This document shows, piece after piece, positions 14,040 through 18,964 of a stretch of DNA of 18,964 nt. Both the position numbers and the translations under genes were made by a program. The DNA is from Porphyromonadaceae bacterium UBA2720. Lineage in GTDB: Bacteria > Bacteroidota > Bacteroidia > Bacteroidales > Muribaculaceae. Below the pieces are notes generated by a model. That model did not search any database and had not been told where the DNA came from. It saw nothing but the letters and a program-made list of their open reading frames with translations. How positions within the stretch are numbered: the first letter of the stretch is position 1; each line of letters begins with the position of its first letter. The stretch is from positions 969 through 19,932 of the forward strand of contig DEKO01000144.1 of NCBI GenBank assembly GCA_002353885.1, in the 5' to 3' direction.

Positions 14040-15221
14040 ATGATGAAACTGAAAACTTACATCACTGCACTGACAATGCTCTGCATCACGCTCCAGGCAT
14101 CAGCCCAGCACAACACCATCACCGTCAGCACCGCGGCACAATTTGTCGAGGCATTAGGTCCTGACCGCACCATCATCATTGCCACCGACCAACCACTCAA
14201 CATCACCGAGGCCATTGACCAGAAAGTGGCCGAGGGCACGCTGCCCGAGGGAGAGACCTATTACACACCAGAGGCGCCCGTGTCAACGACAGCACAAGTC
14301 ACCTATGCGTCCAACACCGACGGCAACACACTGCAGGTGCGCGGCTGCAACCATCTCACCATACGCTCGGCCAGAGGCAGAGCCACATTGCTGGCAACAC
14401 CCCGCTATGCCAACGTCTTGGAGTTCATTGACTGCAACGACCTGACACTCGAGAACCTCGTCATGGGGCACACCCAGGACGGATATTGCGACAAGGGCGT
14501 GCTCGAACTGGACCGCTGCAACCATGTCACCATCAACGACTGCGACCTCTATGGCTGCGGCACCGAAGGTTTTGTCATCGATGGTTGCCACAATGTCACC
14601 GTCAACCGCACCACAGTGCACGACTGCACCTACTACACCATGCACGTCGTCAGGTCAAACTTGGTGCGATTCAACGACTGCATCTTCCGTGACAATCGTG
14701 AGTTTGACCAGCTGTGCATCAGTGGCAGCCGTGACGTTGACTTCACCGGCTGCCTCTTCGACAATCTGCAAGGACCACTCTTTGCGCTTAACGACTATGT
14801 CGACTTCTTCTGCTGCACCTTCCGAAGGTGCCAGATGCAGCCCATCGACAGCGAGTATGGCCCTCAAGGTTACGCTGTACTGGCCTATTGCACGCAACTG
14901 CCCGACGACTCACCGGCTACCATCAACGTCAAAAAACCGGCCATCCGTCCGGGACTGTGGACCGACGGCAAGCACCAGTACCGCGTCACCCAGGCCGATG
15001 CCTACCGATATGTGTTCACGCCGACCGACCAACCCGACAACGCATTTGCACTCAACTGCATCTCGGTCGAGGCCAACGACTACATCTTGGCGCCTCAGTC
15101 GCCCAACGAGAACTTCAGCCGCCTGGTGGCCGACGCGGGCCGCAATGGCGCCGCCGACTATGTGCGACTCCTCGACGATGGTGGCACACTGCTGCATTCG
15201 TTCAAGCGCATCGGCAGGTAG
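14040..15221 (+). CDS. Secreted right-handed beta-helix repeat protein
   Basis: The protein is 393 residues from the ATG at 14040. The frame is open from a TTG at 13977, but only the 14040 start (or 14043) places a Sec signal peptide at the N terminus (MMKLKTYITALTMLCITLQASAQ, split after AQ). From about residue 100 to 265 there are repeated turns of roughly 22 residues with the pattern CNHLTI, CNDLTLENL, CNHVTINDCDL, CHNVTVNRTTV, SNLVRFNDCIF, SRDVDFTGCLF: a parallel beta-helix of the NosD/pectate-lyase-like class, with regularly placed Cys and Asn. A C-terminal domain of about 100 residues follows. Such folds bind or cut polysaccharides; no catalytic set is recognisable. It has no evident link to lysine metabolism, yet separates kamC from kamD. 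Confidence 0.82.
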   Translation: MMKLKTYITALTMLCITLQASAQHNTITVSTAAQFVEALGPDRTIIIATDQPLNITEAIDQKVAEGTLPEGETYYTPEAPVSTTAQVTYASNTDGNTLQVRGCNHLTIRSARGRATLLATPRYANVLEFIDCNDLTLENLVMGHTQDGYCDKGVLELDRCNHVTINDCDLYGCGTEGFVIDGCHNVTVNRTTVHDCTYYTMHVVRSNLVRFNDCIFRDNREFDQLCISGSRDVDFTGCLFDNLQGPLFALNDYVDFFCCTFRRCQMQPIDSEYGPQGYAVLAYCTQLPDDSPATINVKKPAIRPGLWTDGKHQYRVTQADAYRYVFTPTDQPDNAFALNCISVEANDYILAPQSPNENFSRLVADAGRNGAADYVRLLDDGGTLLHSFKRIGR

Positions 15222-15315
15222 GTCGACACGGCCTGCCCGTGCGGACAAATCAACTGTAGTCTATCACTCTACACTGATGCCACTGTCTCGCATTTTGGTT
15301 AAAACGAGACTAGAT

Positions 15316-15347
15316 ATTGCGCAATCGCCGAAAAATTCGTAATTTTG
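15316..15347 (+). promoter_or_regulatory. Promoter for kamDE
   Basis: ATTG at 15316-15319, 20 bases, then TAATTTTG at 15340-15347. Transcription would begin near 15352, giving a leader of about 130 bases before kamD. The promoter overlaps a perfect dyad at 15341-15357 (listed separately), so it is probably controlled by a DNA-binding protein. Confidence 0.78.
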
Positions 15348-15417
15348 CGGCAAAATTCATCCACACCAGTCTGGACGTGCCCCTCAAGTGCGCCCAGTTG
15401 AGTGTGCATTTTGCCGC
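15341..15417. promoter_or_regulatory. Dyad over the kamD promoter with a third half-site downstream
   Basis: AATTTTGC-G-GCAAAATT (15341-15357) is a perfect palindrome with 8-bp arms, centred on 15349 between the -7 box and the predicted transcription start. A further half-site ATTTTGCCGC at 15408-15417 is the exact complement of 15347-15356. Between them CACAC/GTGTG (15362-15366 and 15402-15406) and CTCAA/TTGAG arms are also complementary. This fits an operator plus an auxiliary site, or a folded leader. Since the left outer arm lies largely upstream of the predicted start, the operator reading is preferred. Confidence 0.6.
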
Positions 15418-15481
15418 GACATCCATATCTTCAATGCGGATAATTAACTGTACTATTGACACTTAAACAAACAATAAAGAT

Positions 15482-17038
15482 ATGCAAAAGAGCAAGTTAG
15501 GACTAGATTTTGAGAAAGTTGAATATGCCCGTGGCTTGGCCAAGGGCATTGCCCAGGACGTGCAGACGTTTGTCGAGCAGTACACCACGGTGGCTGTCGA
15601 GCGCACGCTGTGCCGACTGATGGGCATCGATGGCATCGACGACAACGAGGTGCCTCTGCCCAATGTCATCGTCGAGGCACTCAAGGACAAGGGCGTGCTC
15701 GGCGAGGGCGCATTGTTCTTCATCGCCAACACGATGATCCGCACAGGGCTTAAGCCCCAAGAGATTGCCGAGCAGGTGGCACGTGGCGAACTCGACATCA
15801 CCGAGGTCGTCACCCGCGATCAGAAGCAGATTGCCCAAGCACTGCAGCCTGTCATCGACGAGAGCATGGCACGCATACGCGCCCGTCGTGCCCGTCGTGA
15901 GCACTATCTCGAGACCATCGGCGAGGGACCCAAGCCCTATCTGTACATCATCGTCGCCACGGGCAACATCTATGAGGACGTGGTGCAAGCACAAGCCGGT
16001 GCTCGTCAGGGTGCCGACGTGATTGCCGTGATCCGTACCACCGGTCAGAGTCTGCTGGACTATGTGCCCTACGGCGCAACGACCGAGGGATTCGGCGGCA
16101 CATTCGCCACACAGGAGAACTTCCGCATCATGCGCAAGGCCCTGGACGAGGTGGGCGAGGAGCAGGGACGCTACATCCGCCTGTGCAACTATTGCTCAGG
16201 CCTGTGCATGCCCGAGATTGCCATCATGGGTGCCTTCGAGGGTCTGGACGTGATGCTCAACGACGCACTCTATGGCATCCTGTTCCGCGACATCAACATG
16301 CAGCGCACACTGGTCGACCAGTACATGAGCCGCATCATCAACGGCTTTGCCGGTGTGATCATCAACACTGGCGAGGACAACTACCTGACCACCGCCGATG
16401 CCGTCGAGGCAGCGCACACCGTGCTCGCCTCTGACCTCATCAACGAGCAGCTGGCACTGATGGCCGGTCTGCCCGAGGAGCAGATGGGTCTGGGACATGC
16501 CTTCGAGATGGACCCGATGCTGGAGAACGGATTCTTGCTCGAATTGGCACAAGCTCAGATGACCCGCGAGATTTTCCCAAAGGCCACATTGAAGTACATG
16601 CCCCCGACGAAGTTCATGACGGGCAACATCTTCCGTGGACACATCCAGGATGCACTGTTCAACATGATTGGCATCTGGACACACCAGGGCATCCAGCTGC
16701 TGGGTATGCCCACCGAGGCCATCCACACCCCCTTCATGAGCGACCGCTACCTCTCGATCGAGAATGCCAAGTACATCTTCAACAACATGAAGAGCATCGG
16801 CGAAGAGATGGAGTTTGTCGAGGGTGGCATCTGCAGGGCACGCGTCAAGGAAGTGCTGGGCAACACCATCAAGTTGCTTGAGGATATCACCAAGGAAGGC
16901 CTCTTCACCGCACTGGAGAAGGGTATCTTCGGCGACGTCAAGCGTCCCAAGAATGGTGGCAAGGGCCTGGAGGGCGTGACCATGAAGGGCGAGAACTACC
17001 TCAACCCGTTTGTCGAGCTGATGAAGGGAAAACGATAA
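15482..17038 (+). CDS. kamD: D-lysine/beta-lysine 5,6-aminomutase, alpha subunit
   Basis: This 518-residue protein has the normal length for KamD. It has the N-terminal LGLDFEKVEYARGLAKGIA segment and a TIM-barrel catalytic core (about residues 150-460) with recognisable blocks such as YIIVATGNIYEDVVQA, DYVPYGATTEGFGGTFAT, LCNYCSGLCMPEIA and KYMPPTKFMTGN. With KamE it moves the terminal amino group of L-beta-lysine from C6 to C5, giving 3,5-diaminohexanoate, using adenosylcobalamin and PLP. It begins a second transcription unit with its own promoter, 71 bases upstream of kamE. No cobalamin riboswitch (B12-box) is visible before it. Confidence 0.96.
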   Translation: MQKSKLGLDFEKVEYARGLAKGIAQDVQTFVEQYTTVAVERTLCRLMGIDGIDDNEVPLPNVIVEALKDKGVLGEGALFFIANTMIRTGLKPQEIAEQVARGELDITEVVTRDQKQIAQALQPVIDESMARIRARRARREHYLETIGEGPKPYLYIIVATGNIYEDVVQAQAGARQGADVIAVIRTTGQSLLDYVPYGATTEGFGGTFATQENFRIMRKALDEVGEEQGRYIRLCNYCSGLCMPEIAIMGAFEGLDVMLNDALYGILFRDINMQRTLVDQYMSRIINGFAGVIINTGEDNYLTTADAVEAAHTVLASDLINEQLALMAGLPEEQMGLGHAFEMDPMLENGFLLELAQAQMTREIFPKATLKYMPPTKFMTGNIFRGHIQDALFNMIGIWTHQGIQLLGMPTEAIHTPFMSDRYLSIENAKYIFNNMKSIGEEMEFVEGGICRARVKEVLGNTIKLLEDITKEGLFTALEKGIFGDVKRPKNGGKGLEGVTMKGENYLNPFVELMKGKR

Positions 17039-17045
17039 TAGCTAA

Positions 17046-17099
17046 CAGCGAACAACTGACAGCGAACAATTCTCAATTCTCAATTTTCAATTCTCAATT
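17046..17099 (+). repeat. Heptamer and decamer direct repeats between kamD and kamE
   Basis: CAGCGAACAA occurs at 17046-17055 and 17060-17069. Then AATTCTC is repeated in exact register at 17068, 17075, (variant AATTTTC) 17082 and 17089, ending at 17099. The repeats fill most of the 71-base spacer. They carry no complementary arms, unlike the octamer arrays around kamA. Confidence 0.88.
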
Positions 17100-17109
17100 A
17101 AAGAAGACA

Positions 17110-17898
17110 ATGAGCGAAGGACTATATAGCATGGAGGCTAAGGACTACGACAAAACCTTAGACCTCACCAAGATAAAGCCGTATGGCGACACAATGAACG
17201 ACGGCAAGGTGCAGCTGAGCTTCACGCTGCCCGTGCCTTGCGGTGCCGAGGCCGTCGAGGCCGCCAAGCAGATGCTGCGCAAGATGGGACTGGAGAACCC
17301 CAGCGTGGTGTTCTACAAGGAACTGACACCGGGCTTCACCTTCTTCAACTGCTACGGCAGCTGCACACACACGGTCGACTACTCGACCATCTATGTGCCC
17401 AAGGTGGAGTCGAACACGATGGACATGTATGAGACCGACGAATACATCAAGGAGAACATCGGTCGCAAGATTGTCATCGTCGGCGCATCGACGGGCACCG
17501 ACGCCCACACCGTGGGCATCGACGCCATCATGAACATGAAGGGCTATGCCGGACACTATGGCCTGGAGCGCTACGAGATGATTGAGGCCTACAACCTGGG
17601 CTCACAGGTGCCCAACGAGGAGTTCATCGCCCGCGGCATCGAGCTCAAGGCCGACGCGCTGATTATCTCGCAGACCGTCACGCAGAAGGATGTGCACATC
17701 AAGAACTTGACCAACTTCATCGAGCTGATGGAGGCCGAGGGCCTGCGCGACAAGATGATCTGCTGCTGCGGTGGTGCCCGCATCACTCACGAGCTGGCCA
17801 AGGAGCTGGGCTTCGATGCTGGCTTCGGCATGAACACCTACGCCGACGACGTCGCCTCGTTCGTCGTCCAGGAGATGGTCAAGCGCGGCATGAAGTAA
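17110..17898 (+). CDS. kamE: Lysine 5,6-aminomutase, beta subunit (B12- and PLP-binding)
   Basis: This 262-residue protein has a cobalamin-binding Rossmann domain with the base-off B12 motif in GTDAHTVG: Asp131, His133 (cobalt ligand) and Gly136. Lys144 in MNMKGYAGHYGLERY is the expected PLP-binding lysine. Both His133 and Lys144 agree with the numbering I remember for the clostridial enzyme. The second B12 loop is seen in CCCGGARITHELAKELGFDAGFG (about 217-239; long middle part). It is the last gene of the kamDE unit and has a strong terminator 33 bases downstream. No AtoA gene follows it. Confidence 0.96.
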   Translation: MSEGLYSMEAKDYDKTLDLTKIKPYGDTMNDGKVQLSFTLPVPCGAEAVEAAKQMLRKMGLENPSVVFYKELTPGFTFFNCYGSCTHTVDYSTIYVPKVESNTMDMYETDEYIKENIGRKIVIVGASTGTDAHTVGIDAIMNMKGYAGHYGLERYEMIEAYNLGSQVPNEEFIARGIELKADALIISQTVTQKDVHIKNLTNFIELMEAEGLRDKMICCCGGARITHELAKELGFDAGFGMNTYADDVASFVVQEMVKRGMK

Positions 17899-17930
17899 GG
17901 AATTAGTGGCTCGCTGATGCGGGCTGTCGG

Positions 17931-17972
17931 GTGTCAGGAGCTTGCCCAGCGAGCTCCTGACATCTTTTGTTT
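17931..17972 (+). terminator. Terminator after kamE
   Basis: TGTCAGGAGCT (17932-17942) and AGCTCCTGACA (17952-17962) form a perfect 11-bp stem around a 9-base loop. TCTTTTGTTT follows. It ends the kamDE transcript. Confidence 0.88.
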
Positions 17973-18016
17973 CAGATTTGTGGGAAACGACAGCTTTTGA
18001 AAAAATAATCGCAATA

Positions 18017-18048
18017 TTTGTGTCTTCAAAGTTAAGTTTGTACCTTTG
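18017..18048 (+). promoter_or_regulatory. Distal promoter for the ATPase gene
   Basis: TTTG at 18017-18020, exactly 20 bases, then TACCTTTG at 18041-18048: a full consensus match. Transcription would start near 18053 and read through the 18078 palindrome and the second promoter. Confidence 0.8.
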
Positions 18049-18077
18049 TAGCATATTCCGAATCCTTTATACAAGTC

Positions 18078-18094
18078 TGCAACCATTGGTTGCA
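18078..18094. promoter_or_regulatory. Perfect palindrome between the two ATPase promoters
   Basis: TGCAACCA-T-TGGTTGCA has perfect 8-bp arms around one base. It lies about 25 bases downstream of the start expected from the distal promoter and 46 bases upstream of the proximal -33 box. It is a candidate operator. With a one-base centre it would not form a tight RNA hairpin. Confidence 0.55.
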
Positions 18095-18139
18095 CAAATA
18101 GTGCTCACCTAGATTTTCCCATAAATTTACCCAAAAAAA

Positions 18140-18171
18140 TTTGTTTGCTAGAGAAGGATATATTACCTTTG
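18140..18171 (+). promoter_or_regulatory. Proximal promoter for the ATPase gene
   Basis: TTTG at 18140-18143, 20 bases, then TACCTTTG at 18164-18171: again a full match, with the same -7 word as the distal promoter. Transcription would start near 18176, about 90 bases ahead of the ATG at 18267. Confidence 0.8.
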
Positions 18172-18184
18172 CAAACGCAATTCC

Positions 18185-18231
18185 CTTGAAAAAGGTGCGG
18201 ATTTCAACAAAAATTCACTTGAAAAAGGTGC
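18185..18231 (+). repeat. Direct repeat in the ATPase leader
   Basis: CTTGAAAAAGGTGC occurs at 18185-18198 and again, identically, at 18218-18231, a period of 33 bases. Both copies lie just downstream of the start expected from the proximal promoter, inside the leader RNA. Confidence 0.8.
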
Positions 18232-18266
18232 AACAAGTATTGTAATATCCTTATAATAAAGACAGT

Positions 18267-18964
18267 ATGCTCAGACGCAAGATAGAAACACTGCTAGATG
18301 AGTGGCGGCAAACCAAAGACCGAAAGCCCATTGTCATAAAGGGTTGCAGACAATGTGGTAAAACATTTTCTGTCCTACGGTTTGCCCGTCAACATTATCG
18401 CAATGTTGTATATCTCAATTTCATGGAAGAGCCTTCATACGCAGTCGCCTTCAGCGAGTCGCTCAGTGTTGACAACATTGTGATGAATATCACGTCACTC
18501 ATGGGCGATGCCATATTTGAACCTGGTAAAACTTGTTTGATATTCGATGAAATCCAAGAATGTCCTGCTGCACGCACGGCACTGAAGTTCTTTAAGATAG
18601 ACGGCCGATATGATGTGATTGCAACAGGCTCGTTGCTGGGTGTAAGAGGTTATGGTCATTCTAGTGACATGAAAGCTTCAATTCCAATTGGTTATGAGAC
18701 GATAGTCGAAATGTTTCCGCTGGACTTTGAAGAATTCCTTTGGGCAAATGGAATAAAAGATGCCATAATAACCGTATTAGCCGAATGTTTAGATCAAGAA
18801 AGACCGGTACCGGCAACTTTGCATATGCGCATGAGGCAATTGTTGTTGCAGTACACCATCACAGGAGGTATGCCTGAAGCAGTGAACCAATTGCTGGCAT
18901 CACACGACATTAACAAAGTTCAAGCGGTTCAAAGGGCAATTATTGGTGGCTACGAGGAAGACAT
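18267..18964 (+). CDS. AAA-type ATPase, DUF4143 group (partial, cut by window end)
   Basis: About 232 residues are present and the frame is still open at the right edge. Walker A is GCRQCGKT at about residues 29-36, Walker B is CLIFDEIQEC at about 92-101, and an ATGSLLGV sensor-type segment lies at about 120-127. PLDFEEFLWANG and TGGMPEAV are typical of the ATP-binding/DUF4143 (ExeA-like P-loop) proteins that are abundant in Bacteroidales. Their cellular role is poorly known. The DUF4143 C-terminal domain would lie beyond the window. Codon use is visibly more AT-rich than in the upstream genes, suggesting a separate history. The start is the first ATG after the leader and gives the normal N terminus for the group. 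Confidence 0.88.
   Translation, partial: MLRRKIETLLDEWRQTKDRKPIVIKGCRQCGKTFSVLRFARQHYRNVVYLNFMEEPSYAVAFSESLSVDNIVMNITSLMGDAIFEPGKTCLIFDEIQECPAARTALKFFKIDGRYDVIATGSLLGVRGYGHSSDMKASIPIGYETIVEMFPLDFEEFLWANGIKDAIITVLAECLDQERPVPATLHMRMRQLLLQYTITGGMPEAVNQLLASHDINKVQAVQRAIIGGYEED

Larger units (their letters stand above)
17973..18266 (+). other. Regulatory intergenic region before the ATPase gene
   Basis: This 290-base, AT-rich region has no coding sequence. It holds, in order, a distal promoter (18017-18048), a palindrome (18078-18094), a proximal promoter (18140-18171) and a pair of direct repeats (18185-18231). Each is described separately. Confidence 0.7.

Noticed and set aside
15348..15481. 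Cobalamin riboswitch ahead of the B12-dependent kamDE genes
   Set aside because: The leader is only about 130 bases and I see no B12-box (GCCACTG-like) or the usual long multi-helix layout. Lysine riboswitch elements are not evident either.

Overview
The window looks like a chromosomal piece of a moderately GC-rich member of the Bacteroidales (Prevotellaceae, Muribaculaceae or Porphyromonadaceae-like; the sequence alone does not settle which). The evidence is the recurring Bacteroidetes-type promoter (TTTG, about 20 bases, TAnnTTTG), the near absence of Shine-Dalgarno sequences, and the gene content. The last ~900 bases are visibly more AT-rich than the rest.

Region A (1-335) is non-coding. 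It holds a strong terminator for something to the left and a textbook promoter. Region B (336-5639) is a tight five-gene + strand operon: a secreted SGNH/GDSL esterase, an MBOAT membrane O-acyltransferase (AlgI-like), two paralogous DHHW/AlgX-AlgJ-like proteins (one exported and soluble, one membrane-anchored) and a secreted Sel1-repeat protein. Together they look like an envelope or exopolysaccharide O-acetylation machine. No glycosyltransferase is present. Region C (5640-6952) holds a convergent, then divergent, lipoprotein gene on the - strand and a repeat-rich intergenic stretch.

Region D (6953-17898) is a lysine-fermentation locus. The first transcription unit is atoD-kal-kce-kdd-kamA-kamB-kamC, ending in a terminator that overlaps the kamC stop codon. 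A secreted beta-helix protein gene with its own promoter follows. The second pathway unit is kamD-kamE, with its own promoter and terminator. The encoded route is L-lysine to L-beta-lysine (KamA), to 3,5-diaminohexanoate (KamDE, B12/PLP), to 5-amino-3-oxohexanoate (Kdd), to 3-aminobutyryl-CoA plus acetoacetate (Kce, using acetyl-CoA), to crotonyl-CoA plus ammonia (Kal). The CoA-transferase (AtoDA) handles acetoacetate and butyrate. KamB and KamC match the proteins named as the reactivating factor of the B12 mutase. The catalytic CoA-transferase subunit AtoA, the butyryl-CoA dehydrogenase/Etf genes and a lysine permease are not in the window.

Region E (17899-18964) has the kamE terminator, two near-consensus tandem promoters, a palindrome and short direct repeats. 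These lead into the start of an AAA-type ATPase of the DUF4143 group that runs off the right edge.

The enzymes themselves form a known pathway. The less explained material is regulatory and repetitive: three tandem 71-bp hairpin-forming units in the atoD leader, inverted octamer arrays on both sides of kamA, heptamer repeats between kamD and kamE, and a dyad sitting on the kamD promoter.
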